Origin: Candidatus Saccharimonadota bacterium
Lineage (GTDB): Bacteria; Patescibacteriota; Saccharimonadia; Saccharimonadales; Saccharimonadaceae
Direction of reading: 5' to 3'
Length of the DNA stretch: 64,000 nt
Assembly: GCA_002726935.1 (NCBI GenBank)
Contig: PBTC01000026.1
Coordinates: forward strand, 1 to 64,000
The notes beneath the pieces are model-generated. The model saw only the letters and a program-made list of their open reading frames with translations. It ran no database searches and was not told the origin of the DNA. Below, one piece after another: positions 43,658-51,939 of this stretch. Both the position numbers and the translations under genes were made by a program. The first letter of the stretch is position 1. Each line of letters starts with the position of its first letter.

Positions 43658-44245
43658 TTAGTCTTCGACATATAGACTACGCTTTATTCCAAAAGCTATC
43701 ACTGGACACCCCGCGGATCCGGCACCTAACAACTTTGGCTTTAATTTGTCAAAGTGAGTGGTCGAGTTTCCATAAGAACTGCTTCTTCCGAGCGAATTAA
43801 AGATTTGTTGTAACTCTGTCGATCGGGTAATTATGATTCCGACACTGATTGCTTTCAAATCAAAAAGTAGTCGAAAGTTAGTCAGATCACGGTCAAAAAA
43901 AGGATCTTTGTTGTTCCATTCTATTTCGAGGGCAATATGATTCTTATAGCAATCAACTTTGTGCGTTGGTGTCTCGCGTTCAATCCCATCAACTTGTTGT
44001 TTGGTATCGAATTGCTTTTCAAACCAGCCACGTTCGTATAGAAAAGAATCGAGTCTTTGAGCAACTAAAGATTTGCTACCTCCACCTACTGTGATGTGGC
44101 TCTTGAGCAACCGAAAATCGGTTAGCAAATTGATTAGGTCATTCCACTCATTGGGAAAATCTTTTTCTAATATTGCAGTCGCGTGATTCCATTCAAGAAT
44201 TTCATAATTTTCAAGAATAAATTCCGGTAACGCATCTATGGCCAT
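43658..44245 (-). CDS. BglII/BstYI-like type II restriction endonuclease
   Basis: A 195-residue protein. The active-site pattern Asp98, Glu107, Glu109 (KVDCYK...LEIEW) has the D-x8-E-x-E spacing described for BstYI; BglII has D-x8-E-x-Q. The following DPFFDRDLTNFRLLF also fits the family. These enzymes cut RGATCY or AGATCT sites as dimers. It reads against its methyltransferase. A possible promoter lies in 44246-44300. Predicted specificity is inference. Confidence 0.72.
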   Translation of the reverse strand: MAIDALPEFILENYEILEWNHATAILEKDFPNEWNDLINLLTDFRLLKSHITVGGGSKSLVAQRLDSFLYERGWFEKQFDTKQQVDGIERETPTHKVDCYKNHIALEIEWNNKDPFFDRDLTNFRLLFDLKAISVGIIITRSTELQQIFNSLGRSSSYGNSTTHFDKLKPKLLGAGSAGCPVIAFGIKRSLYVED

Positions 44246-44430
44246 TCTATTTCCAAAAGGCTAAGTTCCAACTCAACACGAGGTTACCATAAATCATTAA
44301 ATACGGCACTCTCACCATGCGTTTAACTTGGTCATGGCTGGCTCTTAGTAATGTGTGCCGTGGTGTAGTCGCCAGAGCACAAGACAACTCATTAACCGTG
44401 TGGAATTAGCTGAGTCATTGCATATCCATC

Positions 44431-44459
44431 TTGATCATAAATTTTTTTGCTTCCATAAT
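44431..44459 (+). promoter_or_regulatory. Promoter of the TIR operon
   Basis: TTGATC (44431-44436), 17-bp spacer, CATAAT (44454-44459), 36 bp before the ATG at 44495. Nothing else is visible in the 249-bp gap 44246-44494. Confidence 0.55.
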
Positions 44460-44494
44460 CGAACGTCGATAAGTTGAGTGAGTGTTAGACCTAG

Positions 44495-44776
44495 ATGAGC
44501 AAGATCACAGGATTGGACAAAATGCAACGCGAACTGAAAATGGCACAAGAGGCACTTGCTGAGCTGGGAGGCGAATTAGGAAGTGTCTCGATGGATCCTT
44601 TTGACCCTGCAAGCATCGATCAAGCAATCAGTGCGATGGAAAGGATTATTGATGCCAAAGTCGCAACCTATGAGAACAATGAATTCATCAACTCGCTTGC
44701 TCAAGACATGAAAGAAAATTATCGTTCAATGATCCTTGAGAGCGCTGCTGAAGCCCGATTGAAGGGTGATGAATGA
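44495..44776 (+). CDS. Small helical protein, first gene of the TIR operon
   Basis: A 93-residue acidic protein with a coiled-coil-like N-terminus (GLDKMQRELKMAQEALAEL), a short DPFDPAS linker and a second helical part. I do not recognise it. Its stop overlaps the start of the TIR gene (ATGA), so the two products are made together. It may be a regulator, chaperone or sensor for the TIR protein. Confidence 0.6.
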   Translation: MSKITGLDKMQRELKMAQEALAELGGELGSVSMDPFDPASIDQAISAMERIIDAKVATYENNEFINSLAQDMKENYRSMILESAAEARLKGDE

Positions 44777-45678
44777 CAGCTTCACTTGACCTATTTCGGC
44801 AGATTAACAATGCGGTCCTCGATCTACAGTCTTCGGATTTACAGTCATACGCAGCTCATTTGAAAAGACTTGGGCGTCTTCTACAACATCCCGATCTTGA
44901 GACTTCAAACGCTACCCTGACCCAGAATCTTGACCTAGATTCCTTCATCAAGGCAAGTGAAGCCACCCAAGGAGGTATGGTTGGGAGTGCAACACTGCAG
45001 TGGCCAGAGGACGATCTTCAAATCCTAGGTCTAAAACTACTTCTTATTCTGAGGTTTTCGGAGAATCCAGAATTCATGACCACAATCGGTTATCAATTCT
45101 TCTACACTGGCAGCAGAAAAATCATGAGCGGTGTGCATGCAATCACCAGCCAGATAATCATTCCCTTTGTACGCGACTACAAGGATTATGTGGAGGCTCA
45201 AGGTCGCATTTCACCCAGCTTGGTATTGCCAATGTCAAACAAGGTATTCATTGTTCATGGACATGACGGGGAGTCCCGAGAGACGGTAGCTCGCTTTCTC
45301 GGAAATATTGGTTTTGATCCAATAATTTTGCATGAGCAAGCCAATAAAGGCCGAACCATTATTGAGAAAGTTGAGGCCAACGCAGATGTGGGCTTCGCTG
45401 TGGTGTTGTTAACCCCTGACGACCTAGGGCGAGCAAAAGGCGACTCGGACCTAGAGCCCAGGGCGCGGCAGAACGTCCTGCTTGAACTCGGATACTTCAT
45501 GGCTCGTCTCGGTAGAGATAAGGTTTGTGCGCTTCGAAAAGGGGATGTATCGATCCCCAGTGATTTTGCCGGCGTAGTTTGGGAGGCCATGGACGAAGCT
45601 GGCGCTTGGAAACAGAATTTGGCTCGTGAACTTGGTGCCGCCGGCCATGCTGTTGACTGGAATAAGGTTATGCGCTGA
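44773..45678 (+). CDS. TIR-like effector (Pfam TIR-like/CAP12-type domain)
   Basis: A 301-residue protein. Residues about 156-280 match the TIR-like nucleotide-binding domain used by Pycsar/CBASS effectors: NKVFIVHGHDGESRETVARFL, VVLLTPDDLG, then NVLLELGYFMARLGRDKV with the candidate catalytic Glu238, and DFAGVVW. Such domains cleave NAD+ when triggered by infection. Residues 1-150 are an unassigned helical domain that may sense the trigger. No cyclase gene is near. It is translationally coupled to both neighbours. Confidence 0.78.
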   Translation: MTASLDLFRQINNAVLDLQSSDLQSYAAHLKRLGRLLQHPDLETSNATLTQNLDLDSFIKASEATQGGMVGSATLQWPEDDLQILGLKLLLILRFSENPEFMTTIGYQFFYTGSRKIMSGVHAITSQIIIPFVRDYKDYVEAQGRISPSLVLPMSNKVFIVHGHDGESRETVARFLGNIGFDPIILHEQANKGRTIIEKVEANADVGFAVVLLTPDDLGRAKGDSDLEPRARQNVLLELGYFMARLGRDKVCALRKGDVSIPSDFAGVVWEAMDEAGAWKQNLARELGAAGHAVDWNKVMR

Positions 45679-45682
45679 TGTT

Positions 45683-46336
45683 ATGTGTGAGCTTTTGATT
45701 TGGACTGTTAGTAATATACGTTGGCCGGAGACGATTGGCGCGCTAGCTTCGATTGTGACTGCTGCAATTGCGTTTTGGGCTTTGCAAACTTGGAAGCATC
45801 AGGACAAAGCCAAGGTCAAGGCGGAGTTTCTAGACGCATTAATCGAGACTGCTCACGCTTACATCGCGGAAATTCATAAACCAATTACGTTGTTAGAGAT
45901 GTCGAAGATCGGCATGAAAGCCAATGAGCCAGTCGGAAAGTCCAGGGATGCTGGTGATCTGCTTGTTCAGGGCGCGATTGCCTACATTAACAAACATGGT
46001 GAAGATGACAGTAAGCGCTTGTCAGAAGTGCTGGAGTTAATTCAACCCAATGTAGTTAAGCTACGGTCGCTGGCAGCGAAGGGACAGGTCTTTAAGTTCG
46101 ATAGCTATGAAAAGTGCTACAGCGCCGTTGCTACACTGACATGGCATTTCGATAGGCTTGAGGCATTCATGGCTGTCGTTGGGTCACCTACTTGGAATTG
46201 GGACCATCCTGAGGTTTTGAATCTTCTAAATGACGCGATTGCAATGGACCCAGAGGACCTCAGGGCTAGCATAAAGAAAAACAACGTTGAACTGCTTGAA
46301 TTTGCTCGTTTGACCTACGAGACAACCTACGGCTAG
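45683..46336 (+). CDS. Membrane-anchored protein, third gene of the TIR operon
   Basis: A 217-residue protein with one N-terminal transmembrane segment (about 13-33, ETIGALASIVTAAIAFWAL) and a helical cytoplasmic domain. The start at 45683 is five bases after the TIR stop; the longer frame from 45626 lies inside the TIR gene and is rejected. I do not recognise the family. Co-translation with a TIR effector points to a membrane sensor or a second effector. Confidence 0.6.
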   Translation: MCELLIWTVSNIRWPETIGALASIVTAAIAFWALQTWKHQDKAKVKAEFLDALIETAHAYIAEIHKPITLLEMSKIGMKANEPVGKSRDAGDLLVQGAIAYINKHGEDDSKRLSEVLELIQPNVVKLRSLAAKGQVFKFDSYEKCYSAVATLTWHFDRLEAFMAVVGSPTWNWDHPEVLNLLNDAIAMDPEDLRASIKKNNVELLEFARLTYETTYG

Positions 46337-46465
46337 TTTTCACGTTCAACCGGTGTTAATCCCGTGCTGATTATTCTAAAAAGGCAGCAGTTATTGAGTG
46401 CTTGCTGAATTTGTAGACTGCTCTCCTGACAAATTCATAGGGGGAGCAATATGTGGCTTTCATCA

Positions 46466-46807
46466 CTACCGCTGGTTCTTCTCGCTGTGTCCATTTGTGA
46501 TCGTCCATTGCTTGGATCCAAATGAGCCATTCAGCAATCCAGGCACGTACACATCGGCATCGATATGGGGGAAGTGGATGCCCAAACCCGAAGGTGAGAC
46601 CTCTGCATCAGCAAGGTCTTTCGGACGGGCGTGTTCCAGACCTTGAACGAGTTTTGGGGGAAAGGCAAGCTCCAGCCCGGAAGATAGTCTTACGACCACT
46701 CGAGCTATGCGGCGGTCATACCTTGCGGAAACCGCAGCGGGGAATTTTTCTTTCATCTCGTCCGCTCGCCGGTTTGCTTCCGTGATTTCCTTCTCACTGA
46801 TTCCCAT
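46466..46807 (-). CDS. DUF2442 domain protein
   Basis: A 113-residue protein. The last 75 residues (ARYDRRIARVVVRLSSGLELAFPP...GIHFPHIDADVYVPGLL) match DUF2442, small proteins often paired with DUF4160 in toxin-antitoxin-like loci. The DUF4160 partner is not visible next to it. ATG 46807 follows GGAGAGGA; an earlier in-frame start at 46843 has no ribosome site. Confidence 0.65.
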   Translation of the reverse strand: MGISEKEITEANRRADEMKEKFPAAVSARYDRRIARVVVRLSSGLELAFPPKLVQGLEHARPKDLADAEVSPSGLGIHFPHIDADVYVPGLLNGSFGSKQWTITNGHSEKNQR

Positions 46808-47080
46808 GTATTGATCCTCTCCGTTCTTGGGCAAAACCGCCAAATTGCATCTTGGGCCACTGGATCAACTCTGGGCTATCAAGTTTGCCAATTGACCTCA
46901 GGCCCCTATTTTTCCCAATGGCTACGCACAAGCAGATTATCTCCTCGCTCATGATCTTCCGTATTGCTGATTTGCAACACTGTGAAAAAAATTTTCTCAG
47001 GATCATTTCCGAGATTTTAGTTTACTTATCTTAAGAAAATCGTTTTTTCTCTGGAAATCTAATTTAAGAATAAAATTTTT

Positions 47081-47101
47081 ATTTTCTCAAGTCAATTAAC
47101 A
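47081..47101. repeat. Internal direct repeat, right copy (ATTTTCTCAAGTC-AATTAACA)
   Basis: Same orientation as 40667-40690. It is preceded at 47064 by TTAAGAATAAAA, which resembles the outermost right-end TnsB site. Together they look like a remnant of an older transposon end inside the element. Confidence 0.55.
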
Positions 47102-47148
47102 GTAGACAAGAAAACCCTAGGAAAGACGGGGGTTTGGCGTTGATGTTC

Positions 47149-47200
47149 ATACAAATGTATATACAAAAGTAAATACATTTGTATGTACGCGCGTATTTAC
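47149..47200. promoter_or_regulatory. Cluster of nested palindromes
   Basis: ATACAAATGTAT (47149-47160) and ATACATTTGTAT (47173-47184) are inverted copies of each other, and each is itself ATACA-NN-TGTAT. GTAAATAC (47169) and GTATTTAC (47193) form a further pair. The gap 46844-47337 holds nothing else I can support. The cluster may be a double operator for the gene at 47338. Confidence 0.5.
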
Positions 47201-47337
47201 AAAATTAATGAACGATTGAGCAAGAATAATTCTTGTGATATTAAAAATCACGTGAAATTTAGGTTTAATTTTTGCTTTTTCTTTATCCAACCCTGCGTTA
47301 ATTTCTGATCTCGTTCATTAAGTACTCCACGGTTCAG

Positions 47338-47685
47338 ATGGTCTCAAGGTTGAAGCCCTATTTTTTCGGTGTGTCAGATCCCAGGAGGGTTCTCGCCGAA
47401 CGCATGCGTCAGTTGATAAATCTCAAGCTCAACCCGCCTGATCAGACTCCGGGTAGCCGGTTGGACATTCTGCTCCCCGTGCTCATCTCAAAACGGAAGA
47501 TTGATGAGATGAACTCGATCAGGCAACACATAAATGTCCTAGTGATGGAAGAGGAACTCAGCTCCGATGAGATGAAGTCGTTGGTTTTCTTGAGGGGACT
47601 GGAGGCCTTAACTGCCGATAGCAAGCAGTTAGTAGAGGTTTATACGGGGCAGTTCCAAAAGTTCATAGGCGAGTTGCCCAGGTGA
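47338..47685 (+). CDS. Hypothetical protein next to the tns genes
   Basis: A 115-residue soluble helical protein that I do not recognise (RRVLAERMRQLINLKLNPPDQTPGSRLDILLP). It is convergent with the gene at 47691, their stops 5 bp apart. A cluster of palindromes lies 140 bp upstream. It may belong to the transposon core rather than to the cargo. Confidence 0.5.
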   Translation: MVSRLKPYFFGVSDPRRVLAERMRQLINLKLNPPDQTPGSRLDILLPVLISKRKIDEMNSIRQHINVLVMEEELSSDEMKSLVFLRGLEALTADSKQLVEVYTGQFQKFIGELPR

Positions 47686-47690
47686 GGGGG

Positions 47691-47951
47691 TCATGACCCA
47701 GAGGGTCTACCGCGCTTCGGTACCTTGAGGCTGTTGAATCGTGTAATTAGCTTCTTCTGGTCGGCCTCGTTGGCCATTTCGGCCTCGTCGAGGAGTCTCA
47801 ACGCGATCCGCAGGATCTCGTTTTTGGTTGGATCTCGGGGTAGCAAGAGGCGGTATTTGCGGGCGATTTTGGCAATCAACGCGTGGTCCTGGGCCGGCAT
47901 GATGAAGCTGTCACGAACGAGATGATCGGGCTCTGATTTTGGGGCTGTCAT
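47691..47951 (-). CDS. Small basic DNA-binding-like protein, divergent from tnsA
   Basis: An 86-residue protein. FIMPAQDHALIAKIARKYRLL...PTKNEILRIALRLL reads like a ribbon-helix-helix or similar small repressor, and the tail is basic (KVPKRGRPSGS). It is divergent from tnsA across a 216-bp region with two dyads, so control of transposition is a reasonable guess. No homology could be checked. Confidence 0.5.
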   Translation of the reverse strand: MTAPKSEPDHLVRDSFIMPAQDHALIAKIARKYRLLLPRDPTKNEILRIALRLLDEAEMANEADQKKLITRFNSLKVPKRGRPSGS

Positions 47952-48008
47952 GGCGCTAAGGTGACCTGAAATTTGGAAAAAACATATCGCAGCGAGACTG
48001 CGATTTTT

Positions 48009-48060
48009 TGGAATTAAATTATTTATACCATTTATTTTTTATTAACACAATGAATGGTAT
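48009..48060. promoter_or_regulatory. Regulatory dyads between the repressor-like gene and tnsA
   Basis: TGGAATTAAATTA...ATACCA (48009-48030) is 20/22 identical to a site at 57928-57949 outside the element. ATACCATT (48025-48032) and AATGGTAT (48053-48060) form a perfect inverted pair. Confidence 0.5.
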
Positions 48061-48167
48061 TACTTTTTAAATTTGAGGTTTTTGAAAATGCGTCGGTTTT
48101 TTCTCGTTAATTTGAATTGGTAGCCAGCGGAAGCGGCGAGCAAAAAAACTTTGAATGGATCTCGAAG

Positions 48168-48842
48168 ATGAAGTCAGCGAATTTAGAAAACTGGATTGAG
48201 ACAGCGTTGCCTGAGCCTGTAAGACGGCTCAAGCGGTCGCGCTTGGGCGTTCAGATATCCCGGTTTCATTCAAGAAAAAATCAGAAGTCGTGGGGCCTGG
48301 AGAGCTCCATTGAACTTGATTATGCGCATTTCCTGGAATGGTCTGCCGAGGTTGTTCGGTTTGTGCCGCAACCCATGGAGATTGAGATTTTGCAGCACGG
48401 TCGCAGGAAAGCTTACGTGCCTGATTTTTTGCACATCAGCACCAAGATGGATCGCACGGTCACGGAGATCAAACCACAGGGTTGGGACAAGTCGCCTTTC
48501 CTGGTCGAAAAGTATGAGGCCTGCAAGGTTGAGCTGGCATTCCAAGGAATCAAGTTCCAGGTGCTCACTGATGCAGATATTCGTCGCGACGAGCTCCATA
48601 GAAACCTTCGCCATCTTTACCCCAGTTACAAAACGTCCACCCCCGAGCAGGTATTGGCAGTGTTTGCGGGACTTTCGAGGATGAACAACCGTGCAACGGT
48701 GGGTGAATTGATGGCATTGCCGAACCCTCCCACGTATGCAGCATGCGCGGCTTTCGCTTATGAGAACTGGGTGGATATTCATTCAAAGCCATTTGGCCTG
48801 AGTACCGTTCTAGAGATTGGGGATGAGCATGCAGATCACTGA
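48168..48842 (+). CDS. tnsA: TnsA-like transposase endonuclease subunit
   Basis: A 224-residue protein with the TnsA nuclease motifs: Glu in GLESSIELDYAHFLEW (about residue 45), Asp86 in YVPDFL, and Glu100-x-Lys102 in TVTEIKP. In Tn7, TnsA cuts the 5' ends so the element moves by cut-and-paste; the intact triad predicts the same here. The C-terminal half has a winged-helix-like region. ATG 48168 is chosen as the first ATG; the open frame reaches 48117 from a TTG. It overlaps tnsB by about 20 bp. Confidence 0.88.
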   Translation: MKSANLENWIETALPEPVRRLKRSRLGVQISRFHSRKNQKSWGLESSIELDYAHFLEWSAEVVRFVPQPMEIEILQHGRRKAYVPDFLHISTKMDRTVTEIKPQGWDKSPFLVEKYEACKVELAFQGIKFQVLTDADIRRDELHRNLRHLYPSYKTSTPEQVLAVFAGLSRMNNRATVGELMALPNPPTYAACAAFAYENWVDIHSKPFGLSTVLEIGDEHADH

Positions 48843-50988
48843 CCTTGGGTTGCCAAAGTTGTATTCGATCTACGGGATGAGGGGTGAGGAGTATCTCATT
48901 TGCTACAGCACCGAGGACCGTATCCGTCTGCAGGCAAGAACAACTCGTCACGTTCTGACGCACACGCTTGAAAAATTTCGTGAGCTAGTACGAAGTGGTG
49001 AGCTTGTATTGATGAACGAGGCAGGGTTGCCTGCAATCCATTCAGTGGCGCATTCGTTGAGCGAGACACAGCGTCAACGGTTTGATCGTCGATGTCATTA
49101 CGTCAACGCAGTCATGGCAGAACACTCTGGCCGCCTATCCCGCGCTCACTTCGATGTGGTGATTCAAAAGGCAGCCACGATCATCAACGATGAGGACCCT
49201 CCGACATATTCAACAGTTGCCAGGTGGCTCAATAGCTTCAAAAGCAGAGGGGAAATTAATTTACCCCTCATCGATCGTCACGCATACATTAACAAACGCG
49301 CTGACCGCATCAACACGCTTGTCGACAAGATCATTAGCGTGGTGATTGAGGAGGTATTACTCAAACCTGAATGTGTTCGTGAAAGCTATGTTTACGAGCT
49401 GATCAAGGCCAAGGTCTATGAGCAGAACGAACTTCTTGGCAAAGACGACTATCTTTCAGTTCCGTCTTTAAACACTGTTCGCAATCGGATTGACCGAATT
49501 GACGTCATGCACAAGATCGAGCGTCGTCAAGGGAGGTTCGCAGCACTTCGTCTGAACCAATACGGCAGAAAGATTCTCGTTGAAGACTATATCGGCTCCA
49601 GGGTGGAGATGGACAGCAATCATCTAGATGTCTTTGTTTGGGATGATTTCTTAAAAGTCGCTGTTCGCCCCTTGCTGACCTTGGTTTTGGATGTGCCATC
49701 ACGCTGTGTATTGGGTTGGGAGTTGTCCTTAAACACGATATCTGCTGCGAAGACGATGGGGGCTCTTCGTGATGCTATGAGCAGGGACGAGTTCTGTGAG
49801 ACGCGTGCTATTCCCTACCAGCTATACATTGATGGTGGCTGTGAGTTTGCCAATGAGTCACTTGAGGTCTCCTGCGATGTCCTAGGAATTACCGTTCTCA
49901 AATGCTCCCCCAAGAGCCCGAACCAAAAGCCCCATGTAGAGAGGATATTTAAAACCCTCAATGACGGTTTTTTTCATAACCTGCCTGGTACAACCAAGTC
50001 CAATCCGAGACATCGTGGTGATTACGAATCTGAGGATAGGGCGACTTTCAATATGGAAGCATTACGTTCCCTTTTCAGGAAATACATTCACGAGGTTTAC
50101 CACCACACAACCCATGATGCACTCGGCATGACCCCCCTTGATAAATGGAGGGAGATGGCCAAACACCGTCCACCACGCGTTCTGAGTGGTGGCGAGGCAG
50201 ACCATTGTTTCTTGATCCCGAGAATGGTGAGTATCAACAAGGGTCGGGTCCAGGCTTTCAATTTGCAGTGGACTGGGCCAGGCCTTCCCACCTTACAAGA
50301 GCGCCTCTCTAGAAGCAGGGTGAAGTCAAAGGTGAAGCTCTTGATTGATCCAGACCAAATTGGAACAGCATATGTAATCGATCCGACAAACACTGTAGCC
50401 CCCCAGGCTGTGCGGTGTGTGGAAGATGAAAAGTTTCATAAATTATCTTTGCGTCAGTGGAAATGGATCTGCGATAGAGCCAGATTAAACGCCACAGCAT
50501 CTACATTGGCTGATCCATTCAGGCTTTCAAGAGCGGTGTTAGAAATTCAGCGGGAAATTGCTGAAGCAACACGCACTGACAAAGCCAAAGGTGAGCGCAA
50601 GCGAGCTGCACGAAAAAATGCTGCGAAGTTTGCCGAGATCAACATTGCACCCGCCAGTGTCAGCCCGGGCACCGCGATGATCGCTGCTGTTGCGAAATCG
50701 AAGAACGTTGAAGCTGTCCCTGCGTTGGCTTTGTCTGGTCTCGTTACGTTTGATCCGTCTATTGCCAAGACTTCCATCAACGAATCTTCGAGTGGCTTTC
50801 AGATGAGTGAGCCACGTGCACTTTTACTTGGTGTTGCACAACCAGACACCTCTCCAGCTTCACCTCCTAACCCGACCTATTCACCCGCAAAGCAAGGAGA
50901 GCAGGGTGAAGGAACGGCGTCCCCCGATGCTTTGCAGGAAGCACCACTTTTTAGTTCAACCGTCTATCTAAGGAAGAAAAATGACTGA
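48823..50988 (+). CDS. tnsB: TnsB-like DDE transposase
   Basis: A 721-residue transposase with catalytic residues Asp264 (VEMDSNH), Asp337 (YIDGGCE) and Glu373 (HVERIFK); 35 residues separate the last two, as expected for an rve-type DDE core. N-terminal helical domains (about 60-240) should bind the end repeats. The C-terminal tail is Pro/Ser-rich and ends PLFSSTVYLRKKND; in Tn7 relatives the TnsB tail contacts TnsC. It overlaps tnsC by 8 bp. Confidence 0.93.
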   Translation: MSMQITDLGLPKLYSIYGMRGEEYLICYSTEDRIRLQARTTRHVLTHTLEKFRELVRSGELVLMNEAGLPAIHSVAHSLSETQRQRFDRRCHYVNAVMAEHSGRLSRAHFDVVIQKAATIINDEDPPTYSTVARWLNSFKSRGEINLPLIDRHAYINKRADRINTLVDKIISVVIEEVLLKPECVRESYVYELIKAKVYEQNELLGKDDYLSVPSLNTVRNRIDRIDVMHKIERRQGRFAALRLNQYGRKILVEDYIGSRVEMDSNHLDVFVWDDFLKVAVRPLLTLVLDVPSRCVLGWELSLNTISAAKTMGALRDAMSRDEFCETRAIPYQLYIDGGCEFANESLEVSCDVLGITVLKCSPKSPNQKPHVERIFKTLNDGFFHNLPGTTKSNPRHRGDYESEDRATFNMEALRSLFRKYIHEVYHHTTHDALGMTPLDKWREMAKHRPPRVLSGGEADHCFLIPRMVSINKGRVQAFNLQWTGPGLPTLQERLSRSRVKSKVKLLIDPDQIGTAYVIDPTNTVAPQAVRCVEDEKFHKLSLRQWKWICDRARLNATASTLADPFRLSRAVLEIQREIAEATRTDKAKGERKRAARKNAAKFAEINIAPASVSPGTAMIAAVAKSKNVEAVPALALSGLVTFDPSIAKTSINESSSGFQMSEPRALLLGVAQPDTSPASPPNPTYSPAKQGEQGEGTASPDALQEAPLFSSTVYLRKKND

Positions 50989-51925
50989 GTCAGAACAACA
51001 CGCAGTGTCCTGTTTTTCAGGATTAGTAATCAGACACCCATCGTTCCAACACGCATATAACAGGATCTTGGACGTCATTGAGTTCAATAAGATTAACCAG
51101 GCACCAGAGCCCCAGAGTGTGCTTATTCTCGCCGAATCAGGGTGTGGGAAGACGACTTTGTTTGAGGACTTGCAAAATAACTTGCCGGGTCGACATGAAG
51201 TTCAAGAGGGCATCGACATGGTTACAAAGATTCCCTTTTTCAGTAGCGCCATCCCAACCGATGCAACACCCAATTCCATGGCCCAACAATTATTTGCATC
51301 GATGGGTGTTGGAGATCGGAACAAGCACGCAGCCGAGCAGCGGATCAAGAACGCTCTGAAGAAAGCTGGCACTCAAGCTATTTTTTATGATGAATTGAAC
51401 AATATTGCCGGCAGCAAAACTCCCCACAAGATTTCTCTGGCACGTGGGTGGCTCAGAGATTTGATCTCCTCATCAGGGGTAATGATCGTGGGGTTTGGCT
51501 TGCCCGAGTGTGAAGACATCTTCTTGAGTGAAGCCCAGGTTCACAAGAGATTTCCGTGGATTCTTAGCATGGAGAACTTCAAGTTCGATTTGAGCCCCAA
51601 CTCTGAGTTTTGTGTTGTTGTGAAGACCATGGAGCAGGCCCTAGGCCAGTTCCGTGACCTGTACGCAAGCATCGAACCACGTATGAATGAGAGTTTTCTC
51701 ATTTCGTTGTATGCCACAACAGGTGGCTCAATCAATGCCCTTAAAAAGCTTTACGAGGGAGTCCAGATGGAGACTTTTAAAGGTGACCACATCCTCAATA
51801 CAGAAAAGTTTTCGCAGGTTGCAGATGTGATGAGGTTTCCGAGTTCGATTGTTCGAAATGGCTTTAGAGAAGATCGACAGATTTGTCTGAACATGATCGC
51901 AAATCGCCAATTGCATTCTCATTAA
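50981..51925 (+). CDS. tnsC: TnsC-like AAA+ regulator
   Basis: A 314-residue ATPase of TniB/TnsC type. Walker A is AESGCGKTTL (about 50-59), Walker B is IFYDELNNI (about 134-142), and the sensor region is IVGFGLPECEDIF. It is much shorter than Tn7 TnsC (555 residues) and close in size to Tn5053-type TniB and to TnsC of CRISPR-associated elements. It would pass the TniQ signal to TnsAB. It ends 14 bp before tniQ. Confidence 0.9.
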   Translation: MTESEQHAVSCFSGLVIRHPSFQHAYNRILDVIEFNKINQAPEPQSVLILAESGCGKTTLFEDLQNNLPGRHEVQEGIDMVTKIPFFSSAIPTDATPNSMAQQLFASMGVGDRNKHAAEQRIKNALKKAGTQAIFYDELNNIAGSKTPHKISLARGWLRDLISSSGVMIVGFGLPECEDIFLSEAQVHKRFPWILSMENFKFDLSPNSEFCVVVKTMEQALGQFRDLYASIEPRMNESFLISLYATTGGSINALKKLYEGVQMETFKGDHILNTEKFSQVADVMRFPSSIVRNGFREDRQICLNMIANRQLHSH

Positions 51926-51939
51926 GGGGAGTAAGCCCG

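Noticed and set aside
45626-45682. Upstream extension of the membrane protein
   Set aside because: It would overlap the end of the TIR gene; ATG 45683 directly follows the TIR stop.
46794-47006. DUF4160 partner of the DUF2442 gene
   Set aside because: The minus-strand frame does not resemble DUF4160 and overlaps the DUF2442 start.
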